Positions 48,822-61,900 of a stretch of 64,000 nt of DNA are shown one piece after another. Each line of letters starts with the position of its first letter. Within the stretch, counting starts at the first letter, position 1. The stretch comes from Rotaria sordida (lineage: Eukaryota; Rotifera; Eurotatoria; Philodinida; Philodinidae), in the NCBI GenBank assembly GCA_905250125.1, contig CAJNOL010001192.1:1-64000 (forward strand). Direction: 5' to 3'. The translations under genes were made by a program, and so were the position numbers. Under the pieces are notes generated by a model. That model saw nothing but the letters and a program-made list of their open reading frames with translations. It was not told where the DNA came from and did no database searches.

Positions 48822-49084
48822 TGCTCATCAATAGTCAATTTTGTGTTTTACATTGAAAATTTCACCTGACAATGATTGTATGACAAAGACAAATATTGAT
48901 TAACAAAAATACTCTTATTTCTTCTTCTTTCTTTTTTTTCTTTTTAACATTTCTGAATTTCTTTTCTTTTTTTTTTTTTTCTTTTGAAATAAATCTTCGT
49001 TAACATTTGTGTATGAAAAGAAGGAGAAAAAAACCCGTTAAACATGCATTAAAAAAAAACAAAACAAGAAAAAAAAACAGAACT

Positions 49085-51615
49085 TTAAGTAAAACTATTC
49101 CTTTTTTTAGGTAAACGACGTAATGAAAAAAATCGTTGTCGTTGTTCAGTAGACATCGATATTTGATTGTTATTTGAAGCAATAAATATATATAAATTAT
49201 TTCTTTTACGTTTATGAGAAAAATAATTCAATTGACAAGTTAATATCGATACAAAAGCACGACGAAATCGAACATTAAATGCTGTATAAATAATCTATAA
49301 TAATAAAAAAAAAAAGCCATAAAATAAAATTAATTAAGAGAATTTTATGTTTGTTTACTGGATTTAAATTTGATGATATATAACCAAGCCAACTAGTTAA
49401 ATTTAATAATGATGGTTGTATACCACATGATGGACAAACAACTGCAAGAATATTTAATATTGAAAATGGAAGCCAAGCAACAAGAAAAACAAAAAATACA
49501 ATTCCTAAAACTTTCATTGCACGACGTTCACTTGTTGTTTCTGTACCACCTTTAAATGCATGAAATGCTTTTTGTACAAATGTACTATGAAGAAATGAAC
49601 GTTGATTTGTATTTGATGTACTTGAATTTAATGATGATCTTGATGATTTACTAGAAAATAAGAAATAAATCATACATAGTCAAGGTCAATATTACTATAC
49701 AACTGATATTTCATTATTATTATTTTTATTATTATTCTTTTAGTGTATTGTGCTTGAATGATTTCTCATTGGAAATAGAATAAATATAGATATAAATATC
49801 TAAAGAATACTGTCTCAAGGGAATCTTCTATAAGTTAAAAGAAAAAAAAAAAATAGTTCGATAATAATTTTTATTATGTGAACTAAACAATGAAAAAGTA
49901 AAAAAACAAAAAACAAAAAAGAACTTACGGCCATTCAAGATGATTTGATTTATTATCTGTTTCAATTAATGCTGCTGAATGAGATGATGATGGTGTTGGT
50001 ATTGATGTTGAATTACTCGTATCTTTAATTAATGTTTTTTGATAATTACGTGGTGATGATGATGATGATGATCGAACTTTTGAAGTTGATTTATGTCGTC
50101 TTAAACGATGTGTTGCTTGTGACATCATCATTGAATGATCATCAGGATCTGAATAATATTTTGCTGCTTGTTGTTGAAGACGTCGAATTGTTAATGAATA
50201 TGTAACAACCATTAATACACATGGTATACAAAAACATATAATTGAACCAAAAATTATAAATGAATTATTATTTAAAGCACATAATCGTTTATGATTATCA
50301 ATTACTAAAATATTACGTTGATCAGCAAAGCCAAGTATAAGTATAGTACATGATATACCAATTGAAAATGTCCATATTAAAATTATTATACAAAATGTTT
50401 TAAATTTACTTTGTTCTCGACTACGAAATGGACGAGATATATAAAGAAAACGATCAATTGAAACAATTGTTAAATGCCATATTGATGTTGTACATAATAA
50501 AACATCGAGAAAAACATAAATATTACAAATAACCATCGGTAATTGCCATGATCCTAATTATTTCAAAAAAAAACAAATTTATTCATACAATAGTCATCAC
50601 ATATTCTACTATTTAGATTCACTAAATTAAACACAGTTCAATACATATATATTTTTTTTTTATAATGTTACATGAGCTTAATCTATTTATTAATAAATGT
50701 TAATATTCAATAGAATGTTAACTAGATTATGATAAATTTATTGTTAACCACAAATCTATAAAAATTCTACAAGTAAATATTAGATATTTTATTATTCAAA
50801 TTAATCTTTTGTTATAATATCTAATACTAAGCGATTATGTGTGCTTAAAAATGTTATTCATTAATTGTATTCATATTTATTCAAGTTGAATTATAAATTT
50901 TTTTATAAAAGACTAATAAACACTAAAGAATCTATATGTTTGAATATAATCTACTATTAAATATGACATACATTGTAATATCATTCATAGAAAAATTTCT
51001 ATAAATTTAATTCATATATGTAAATGAATATAAAAGTAATCATACACCTACATATATATATATTTATAAAGGAAAAAAACAAAGTACTTCTTATAGCACT
51101 TGTTGTTCTTGACGTGCTACAAAAAAAGAAGGATGAATTCCTAATAGCATTCTTTTCATTAGTTGTTCGATTCACCTCTAGTGTAATTAACATAAAAATA
51201 ATTGTTCTTATACTTTCATAAACATCAAAAGATGAAGAAAAAAAAAATGATTAAACATATTTTCAATAAAAATTATAATTTTACCTTGAAAATCTTTTAT
51301 AATCGCAAGTGGCAAAACGACAAGACTAAGAAGACAATCGGCAATAGCCAATGAAAAAAGAAAAAAATTTGTTACAGTTTGTAATTGTTTATCAAGTGAT
51401 ATTGATGCACATACTAATAAATTACCAACAATACCAAATATAGATAATATTGATAAAATTAATACAGGCCAATTTAATTTATTTTTTGTATTTATTGAAA
51501 TAAAATTATTTGTTTCATTTATTATTGATAATGAAGATATATTTTCATAATGAATAATATTCAAATGATCATATACAGTTGTTGCATAGGATGTTAATAT
51601 ATGAAAATTCGCCAT
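49085..51615 (-). CDS. 5-HT2-like aminergic G-protein-coupled receptor
   Basis: Four exons, 51615-51285, 50553-49929, 49650-49359, 49294-49085, give 485 aa with seven membrane segments. Key positions: N1.50 in GIVGNLLV (Asn65), D2.50 in SLAIADCLL (Asp93), Cys120, the amine-binding D3.32 in FLDVLLCTTSI (Asp127), DRF in place of DRY (144-146), Trp378 in VAWLPFSILN, and NPIIY (415-419). The best overall match by eye is the 5-HT2 family: TFSIGIS, RLCALNNNSFIIFGSI, VVTYSLTIRRLQ, KVLGIVFFVF and WLGYISSNLNP. 5-HT2 receptors bind serotonin and couple to Gq. N-glycosylation sites (NIS, NET) lie in the N-terminus. The third loop is long, with a poly-Ser stretch. TM6 has Ala where most aminergic receptors have Cys. 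Ligand is inferred. Confidence 0.87.
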
Positions 51616-52974
51616 GGGTTATTTATATCATATTATAGAATATAAATATTTTTTTTTAATAACTATATAAGAACTTATTGTAAATGAGGTAAATAATAGA
51701 ACTAAATAAGCATTATATTAAAGAATAAGAGTGTAGTAAAGATAGCGCCTTATAACAACTTTTCTTTTCCATCTGCAATCATCTTCATCATTTTTCCTGT
51801 TGGCTTGTATGCTCTCTTTCTCTCTCTCTCTCTTATTTTATGATTATATTAGAATTAATAAAGGATGAGAAAAACCATCGACGTAGCTACGATTATCATT
51901 TCGATGAACAATGACGACAATAGACACGCAAATTATTTTGCTTTTGCAAAGAGAAAAAACAACGAAGTAAATATGACAACAAAAGAAAAATAGGAAGAAA
52001 ACCAGAAAGAGACAATTGACAACAATTAGACATGCCATAAATTGAGATGAAGTGATTTCTAAATCAGTTAATCGATAAGTAACAAACTCAATTCATCATC
52101 ATAATTTTCTATCATAGATTTAAACTCTACATACAAAAAATGATAGAAGTATATATTTAATTGATACAAGAAAAAAAGAAAAGAATCCGAACAATCATAG
52201 AGTATTGAAAAAGAATAATTGAACATAAGAAGAGAAGAAAAAAAAAAGCTTGTCTTTAAGACTGAAATTGATTTTTTGATGGCTTTTTTGTATCGAATAA
52301 AAAAATGTTCATATTATGAACAATGTAATATTTTTTATGAAAGAAAATAAAACTCATCAATATAAAAGACTTCAAGAACCACTTTCCATGTTCTATATCA
52401 AGTAGCATAGAGTTCATTTATTTCTTCGTTCTACTACCATTAAATCAAATTGACAGGCAATAACAGATGTGTTGCAAGCAGCACTTTAATTCCATAGAGT
52501 GTGTTTAATCAGTAGGATAGATTAAATATTCATTGACCATAATAATTATTAAAGATTACGAATTGATGTTCTCATATAACATGTTTTTTTTTTGTCAAAA
52601 TCCTATAGAACTCAATTATAATAGTGCAAAAACTTAAAAAATGACAACAAAATATATTGCAAGTTTTTTTCTCTTATTAACCATACAATTTAATGTTTTA
52701 ACACTTGTTAAATTAATTAAAATAAAAACAAAATAAAAATTATGAATAGGAAGTTCGTGTTCTTTATTTTATTTCATTTGACATCGATTAGATTTAATAA
52801 CAAAAATAATAAAAAAAAAAAAAAAACTCATACACACACACACACACACACACACAAATACAATTTTATATCTGATCTAATATGATCTTTATTTAGTTTT
52901 ATTTTTTTTTGTGTTTTCGAAACTCTTTCATATATATGACAAAATAAGTTACCAAAAGAAAACGAACAATACAC
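51616..52974. other. Intergenic region between neurexin-like and 5-HT2-like genes
   Basis: About 1.36 kb containing the receptor's promoter and the neurexin-like 3' UTR. Holds a (CT)n run near 51818 and a (CA)n microsatellite at 52833-52855. No gene seen. Confidence 0.5.
52833..52855. repeat. (CA)n microsatellite
   Basis: About eleven CA units beside an A-rich run. Confidence 0.85.
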
Positions 52975-55900
52975 CTAACAAATAGGAATATTCGATGAAT
53001 CAATTTGATCATCATATGGTTGTGTATATTCAAATATAAGTAAATCACGTTCATTTATTGATTTACCAATAATTAAATATTCTTGTCGTTTATTAGAATC
53101 ATTTGTTAATAAGTGTACATATAATGATTGTAATGTATTTTGAGATGATATTAATTCATTGAGAATTTCTTTTCGATATATATTCCATATACGAATACGT
53201 TTACCATCATTATCAATTGAAAGAAAATGTCGTTGATCAAGCCAACTAATTGAATGAATCTAAATGATTTCAAAAAAAAAATATATATATTCATCATTTT
53301 CTTTTGTTTGTTTTTTTTTTTTCATTTTTGTTGAATAATAATATTGTTGTTAGGGATAGTTTTAATAGATTCTATCACGAAATCTTGATTTAATTATTAA
53401 GATTCTATTGTTGTTTTGATCTATTTTCAGTAGGAAAAATTTAATATTCATGACATTAGACTATCCTATTTTAGTACATGTTCATATATCATTATTCAAG
53501 TTTAGAATAGTTGATACTATAAAAATTCAAGGATCATTAGTTAAGACAACATGAAAACAAAAAAAAGTGAGAAAGTATAAACTATAGATAGAAAAGAATT
53601 ATATCTTTTCAAGTATATTCAATTAGATACAAAAAAAAAGAAAGAATCTATTTGATTTCGTTTATAAGAAGAACATTGACAAATTTTATATGATTGTTTC
53701 ATATATTATTTTTTGACTCTATGTATAGTTCATGTTGAGTAAAAGGATTTTACTATGAGTTTCTGTAAGTTTGTTAAATAATAAATTCAGAGGAAAAAAA
53801 CCAGAATCTGACATATTGACATTTGTCTTTTTTTTATGAAAGAAACATACAAACGAATAAAGAAGAGGCACTAAAATAACATATCAAGTTTATGATTAGT
53901 GTCAATTGATAAATCATATTCTTAATTGCTTACTTCAATCAAATAGTATAATTTATCAAGTCTAATAAATTAAGTAATTGAATTTTTGTCAATAATAAGT
54001 TATTCAGGAAATTTCAATCATTATGTTCATAACTGATTGAATGTTTGAGTAAGTAGACATCAGCTCATAACTATGTTAAGTTTATAGTCCTAGTAAACAG
54101 CATCTATATATAAAGGATTCTGTTCTATTTGATTGAACAAATCATTGATTTGAATTAAATTATAATGAATATAGTTTATTCATTATTAATAGTTAATAAT
54201 TAATTATATGAAAGAATCAAAATCGAAATAGTAAATCTGTTGTATACTAATTATCTTATATAGAAGTTGACTTAACATTTTAATAATAATCAATTAAACA
54301 AAGTCTTATTTAATAAACATACGCATCTTATAAATATTTCAGAATGAATGTTGCTATTAAGATAATTACAAGGAGTTATTCTGGATAAATTATTATTTCT
54401 ACAGATCACAAAAAGAAAAACAAAGCGTAAAATTTCTGTTTAAAATCATCATTAAACATGCATAAACACATAAAAACAAAAAAATCAACTCCCAAAAATA
54501 AAATCGTATCTGGATAATACAAAAAGTGCATTATCAACAATCTTTTGTGATAATATTTCTCTTATGAATATCTCACAATTGGCAAATCGTTTTTGAATCG
54601 AGACTATGTAATCAAATATTGTGAAAAAAGTCTATATCGTTAGCTTATTGCTGTCGAGAAATCTACAATTTTACGATAGATTTTAAATAAATGTCCTGGT
54701 TTCCCTCAAGAAAAACTTATTTTCAATACACAAAAAGTTAAAATGTGTCTTTTCAATTACTCATATAGGGTGTACCAAAATTATAAGATCCCCTTTTATT
54801 TTTGAAGTTTTTCCACAAAAACGAACAGATAGGTAAAATCTAAATAGTGATTTGGATAGCCCTTGAAAATCTCTATCGAATACAGTATGAGCCAGAATTT
54901 CTAAAGAAACTTAGTGAAGAGAGTTTTCTAGAAAACCGTTTCACCTAAAAATCGAGTTTTTGAGAGTTTTGACAAAAATGTTTTTGAATATAGTCATCTG
55001 AAAGAGCAAAAAATTCTGAGCAAAATGAGTGGTTGGACAGCTCTCCACGATATTTTCTCGCAGAGTTATAAGCACCAGAAAAATGGAAAAAATATGTTTT
55101 TTAGCGGTTTTTTGATTAATTCTGCAATTTTCCCCATTTTTCTAGTGCTTATAACTCTGCGAGGAAATATCGTGGAGAGCTGTCCAACCACTCATTTTGC
55201 TCAGAATTTTTTGCTCTTTCAGATGACTATATTTAAAAACGTTTTTGTCAAAACTCTCAAAAACTCGATTTTTAGGTGAAACGGTTTTCTAGAAAACTCT
55301 CTTCACTAATTTTCTTTAGAAATTCTGGCTCATACTGTATTCGATAGAGATTTTCAAGGGCTATCCAAATCACTATTTAGATTTTATCTATCTGTCCGTT
55401 TTTGTGGAAAAACTTCAAAAATAAAAGGGAGTCTTATAATTTTGGTACACCCTGTATATATATATATATATATATTACAATATTAATCTGGGAAATAATG
55501 ATATTTTGAGAATGGATATTACTTGCTTTGGCCATATCATTAATCTGTTTGATGCCTGAAAACAATAGAAAGTTTTCCTGATGTTGTTGAACGAAGAATT
55601 ACGATATTCATTTAAAAACTATTATAAATTTGAAGTGTATTATTGTAGCAATAGACTAAAAGGTCGAGCTGTTATCAAGACTAATTTGAGTATATATGAT
55701 GCTTATAGCCTCAATTCACAAATACTTAATCAATATTTGTTTTTCTTTTTTTTTGGTTTCTTAAACATCATTATTTATTAGATGGTTTCAAATGTTTTTT
55801 ATTTGTTTCATCATACTCATACGCAAAATAATAATATCAAGTTGAATAATGAAGATTAATTCATTTGTTTGTTATCACTTACAAATATGATTGAATGAGC

Positions 55901-58900
55901 TCAGAGATTTTTTTGTATTTAATATGTATTCATATTTATAAATAAATAGTATGAGATGACATTCATTTAAAGATCATCGAAATTTGAAGCCCATAGATGA
56001 TATTTCATAAGCTTTCATTCTATAAATTCTTGTCGATTACTTTTATTTCAAAGACTTCTATAGGATAATTATGTCTTTTGAATATTATGAATTTAAACAT
56101 TTATGCTAATACTTGTGTCAAAAATACATCCATATCTTTTTCTTTTATGAAGCTATTTTTTCTTGTTAAAGAAAAGAAAAATCTGTTAGAGAGCAATCCC
56201 TGTAGAATTAAAAATGTCAAATACGATGTAACTATTGTTGTTAATTACAAGGAGATTGTTTTATAGATATATCACTTAGAGGTAGATCATTTTTTAAATC
56301 AAAGAATCACTGTTAGCCTCTCTCTCCCTGATAAGTCCGAACAACAATGTTTTTTTTTAAATCTTTCACAGTAATCGAGAAATCTCTGCTCAAATTCAAT
56401 TAATCGAAACGAAAAAGTTTCTAACCATTCAGATTTCAGCAATCGCTTAAACTCGGTTTTAACTATTAAATAATCAAGCTTGACTTAGCTTTACATTTAA
56501 GTTACGCCGTTTCTAACGTGTCTATCAAAGTCTACGACACTTGTTAACATGAGTTCGGCACCGGAACTCAAATTTTTTTTTTGTCGGATCCGAGCCCATA
56601 ATTTTATTTTTTGCCGGGTCCTGTTACACGTTTTTGTGAACACACTACTCGCAAGATGAGAGATATAACAACAAGATATAACTGTACGTTGAGAGCAGGG
56701 TTGCCATCTCTTCCACTTTTTCGGATAAAAGACTTTCATTTGACTATTTCACAATTCGACATAGAAAAAAACTGTTATTGTTCAATAAATCATGATCACT
56801 GAAGTATATAGTCTGTCATCATACTTATTAGTCAATCTGTTAACTTACTGGAACAACATTAAATTTTTTGCTATGAATGAGAGACTACTTTCAATTTCTA
56901 TTGATGAAGTAAAAACACCATTCTACGTTCAACTAATAGCTAACTCTGCTGACCCTATTTGTTTTTCTCTGTTCTATTAACACAGAGAAAGGGCACACAT
57001 CCGAAAATTTAAACTACTTTTTTGTAACAAATGCATAACGAAACAATAACTGAAGATGAAAACAATGATGAAAATCGAAAACAGCAACAATAATGCTACA
57101 ATTAGATAAACATAAATCCGTAGAAATCACAAAGGATGCTTGTGGGACCAAGAATTAGTTTTATCTACATCTACATTTACATCATAAAACTATATAAAAT
57201 TCAAAAATTCAGCAAAAATATAAGTTTCCGCTTTTTCGACTTCATGAGGTGACAACCCCGGTTGAGAGTAGCGAATAAATAGCTAAAATCTTGATTCTCT
57301 ACTTATTCATGTATACGAAGGATGCTAGTATTGATGGAAAAAACCTCGGATTTACGAAAACGTGGATTCACACCCGCGAGAAACTGTCATTGTCTGTGTG
57401 ATTGAGAATAATAAAATTGATAATAGAATTTCTTGTATAATTAATAGATTGATGAAAAATTCGAAATAAAATTTTATAACTTACTAATGGATCAGATATA
57501 GTTGCAATTAATGAAAATTGACCTGTCATAAATGTTATATCCCATATATGTATTAAACCTTGTTCAATATGTATTAATAAACGATTATCATTCATTTGAC
57601 AATTAAGTATTTGTTGTATATTATTATTAGAATTTAAATGATGAAAATTATAATTAAATAAAATTTCTCCATCATTTAATTTCCATATAAGAATTTCATT
57701 TGTACGTAATATAGTTAACATATATTGATCATTATTATTTGTATCTTTTATTTCAAATGTATTATTTGGATCGGAATCAAATCTAGTTAAAATCATTGTA
57801 CAATTATTCATTGTATGTGATATTAATGATGTTTGTTCATTATTTAAATTTGTTGATGTATCTAATTTATATATAACAAAACATGTATATGTACTTGTAT
57901 GTTCCGTACATACAATAAGTGCATATATTTCATTTTTTGTTAAAATAATTCGTCGAATTTCATCACCAATTGATGTATCAGGATCTGATTTAAGTTCACG
58001 TATAAGATTACATGTATCAATATCAAGTAAACCAAGTGATATACCACGACCATATTTTTGTTTACCAGCCATATAAAGTACAGATGAATGTTGAGATGTT
58101 AATGCTATTGAACATTTTATTGGATGTAAATTTTTATGTATTGTATAATCATTTGTTGACCAAATTTTAATAGCATAAGGATTTAAATTTGATGTTATTT
58201 CATAAAATAATCCAATTAGATATTGACCATTATAAGAAAATAATAAATTATGACAGGAACCAACTGATGATACAGGTAATCGAGAATGAAAACTTCCTGT
58301 CTGGAGAAGAAAAAAAATCAAACAAAAGAATAATGTTTAGTAAAAATACAATCGAATATTTAACAGAAATCTCTTGTCCTTTGTATCTCAATTAATATAA
58401 ATACTGAAGGTGTGAACATTCTCCATTACAGAGTTTAAGATATCAAAAACAAAAGAAAATATTCTGTAAAAATCAATTTAATTAAGGAATTAAAATATGT
58501 TTTTTTTTATGAGTATAGAATTAAATGATCAAAATTTACTTACAACAGCATGAAATAATTGAATTCGATTTTCATCGGCTGTAGCTAAAACAATAGGTTC
58601 TTTATTTGTTATATTATTTGGTTGTAATGCATAACAATCAACAAGATTTTTAACATAAAGAAATAAAAGTTTTGTTTGAATTATTGATGAATGAGTATTT
58701 TTAAGAATTGATCGTCTTTTTATTGATGAACGTTTTTGTACAATATCTTGATCAATATCTAAATTAGCAACAAGATCACATGAATAAACAGCTGAATATG
58801 TTTGTGCACTTGAATTATCAATTTCTTTTTTTAATGAACGTAATGTTGCTGTTGATATTGGTTGAGAATGTGATTGTGCTGTAACATGTGCTAATGGTAA

Positions 58901-61900
58901 TGGTGGATCACTACCTGATAACATTAAACGATTTATTTGATGATAAATAGATGATGATGATGATGATATTGGTTGTGATAAACTTGAATGTATACAACAA
59001 TGTTCATTTAAAATACAATCAGAATTACGATATGGTAATGATTTATTATCTTTATCTTTTAAAGATGATATAAGATGATAATTATCACAACTATTTGTTG
59101 ATAAACGAAATGATGTTGATTTAGATTCATTTGTATGTAAATGTCGAAGAAATTTTGGTACACATTTTTTTGATTCATGATTATTATGTGGTACTAATGA
59201 ATAACGTTTATTTTGTTGATATAATTGTGAATATATTTTACCATTTGTTTCATGATGATGTTTATATGAATGATTTTTTCTTTTAATTGAATAATTTGTA
59301 CAATGTAAACGAATTATAATAAATAATAGAAAGAAAATAAAACAACTAATTATTAATAAACTAATTAAAAGTGTACGTATAGGAAAATATTTTATTTGAT
59401 TAAATAACCAATGAAAAAATATTCCTCGATTATGTATTGGTTCTGGTGATATAATATTTATTTTTGTTATTGATTCATTATGATATAAATAACCAAGTAT
59501 TGGAATAGTTGATGTTTCAATTGTTATATTTATTATAGAAATAGTTGATGTACTAGTAGAATGAATAGATGTTTCGATTGAAGATATTGAAGTTAAATTA
59601 AATTGACCAGTATATTGATCAGGATAGACTTCTTCAATATCACCTAATCGAATAAGTTTATAATTAAGACTATCAAATATTGTTTGACGATTAAATGCTA
59701 AACCTAAAATAGAATAAAATTTTCAAGATAGTATTCTCAATAAATTTGTTATGTTCCTTCCTCAAAAAATGTTTGATTCATTGCAGAATCTGAAACGAGC
59801 CGAAGTTTTCGGATTCGGTTCAGTTCAAATCATATCTGCTCAAAAACACCCGTATAATTGTGCTGAACGAATGCAATATAACCATCACTTTTAATGATTC
59901 TACTACGTATCAGGTGATATTTTAACTCTGAAAGAATAAGAACACTTGCGTACTAACTTTAGGTGTTTTTTTTTTCCAACTTTACTGCTAGATAGTTCGT
60001 TGACGGTTATTCATCGCATTGACAAAGAAAGAAAAAATAGGCTACTGTGCATTAGCTTATGAGCGATTAACCGATCGTCACGATAAACAATGAATCCTAT
60101 TGATAACAAGACAAAATATGTAAGCATAGTTGTAGGTTTAAAAAATTTTTAAAATCTCACGAAGGGATCCAAGATAGAAGTCAGAAAATTTTATCATAGA
60201 TATTACTCGCTGAGATGATCATTTTTTTTCTTCAGTGTTCTGTTTGTTGGGAAATCGCTATTGAAAAATGCCATTTTTTAGGCTTAGATATCTCTATGAA
60301 GTCAAAATAGATTTTCAACTTTCTTTAGTGTTTTTGGAATCGTCAAACTGTCTTCTATCCAACGCCGAAACTCGCAATTCTGTAGTCTGTTCCGAGATCG
60401 AATGGCAAACTCATCTTTAGAACCTATTTTGTAAAATTACCCAACTTTTCATCCCTCTCAGGCAAAACTACGGGATTACCAAAACTTATTCTGTAGTGGA
60501 TCAGCATCAGTACATTTAGCTCTATCATTCCTGAAATTTTTGTCTTTGGCCAATGAGTTTGACTGAAAATCAATCTTGATCGTTTTCTACAGATAATAAC
60601 TGTTATACATACCATACAAAATCGTCAACATCGATTTTCAGTCAAATTCATTAGCCAAAGACAAAAATTTCTGGAATGATAGAGCTAGTTGTGCTGATAG
60701 TGTTCTACTATAGAATAAATTTTGGTAATCCTGTAATTTTGCCCGAAAGGAATGCGAAGTTGGAAAATTTTCGAAAATAGGCTCTAAAGATGTCTTTGCC
60801 ATTTAGTCTAGGAACAAGCTACAGAATTACGAGTTTCAGTGTTGGATAGAAGACAATTTGACGATTCTAAAACACTAAAAAAAGCTGAAAATCTCTTTTG
60901 ACTTCATAGAGATATCTAAGCCCAAAAAATAGCATTTTTCGATAGCGATTTCCTAACAAACAGAACACTGGAGAAAAAAACGTCCGCTATAAAAAATAAT
61001 CACATCAATGAGTAGTATCTACGATAAAATTTTCAGACTTCTATCATTTGAAACAGAGAAGCTAGCTAAGGTCTAGTTTGGTTGGGAGATAGAGCCCATC
61101 GAGTCCGGGTCTGAAAATTATATTTGACCGACTCCGGATCCGGGTCTGAAATTTTTTGCCCATTGGGACCAAATCAAAAAAACTTTTGATGCATATAATA
61201 AAATTTTACGAATTTCTTTAAATTTTCGATCGTTTGATTCAAAAAAGCTTAATTTGTTTATAAAAAAATATGAGATTTTTTGGCTCATAAAATGTGATTG
61301 ACTTGTCATAAAAATGATCTATCAGGTTCGAGTCTGAAAATCTTGATCGACCGGGTCTGGGTCCAGAAATTCTTGGATCCGATGGGCTCTATTGGGAGAT
61401 CTCACTTTGTCCTCCTATTGGGTTTCTTCCACAAGGTTTTTAAAATTTTTTAAATCTACAGCTATGCTTACAGACGCAAGTTCTGAAAGTTTCATTCGAT
61501 TTACATGAAGTCGACATAATTGTGGTACACTCTCAAAAGAATTATCTATGCATTAACAAAATTTTTGAAGCATAATTGACTTGAAAAGCCACTCAAGGTC
61601 AAATTGCTTATATTTTTTTTCTCTTTAGGCTATAATAATCAAAATAGATTATCTTTACAAGTTCTTCTGAATGAATGAAAAATTCTGTTCGAAGATATTT
61701 ATATTTATCAAAATAATTTAACCTACCAGCAATAATTCCATTCCATTGTGAAATATTTTTAAAATTTCCTATTCTTAATCGTCGTTGTGCAAGAAAAGAT
61801 TTTGATTCTAATTGATTTAAATATTCTAAAATAAATGTTTAATAATTTCTTTTGAATATTTTTGCTTTTTTTTTTATTGTCAATCTTACTATTTCCACCT

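Noticed and set aside
56497-56739. Minus-strand open frame with several Cys and Arg
   Set aside because: Overlaps a patch related to the hAT-type element at 61090 and lies within an intron; no domain match.
58529-58924. A separate WD40 gene starting at the Met at 58924
   Set aside because: The same frame is open, without stops, for about 260 codons upstream through the membrane segment to a good acceptor at 59703 that joins the laminin-G domain; one gene is the simpler reading. It is kept as the main refuting possibility in the finding.
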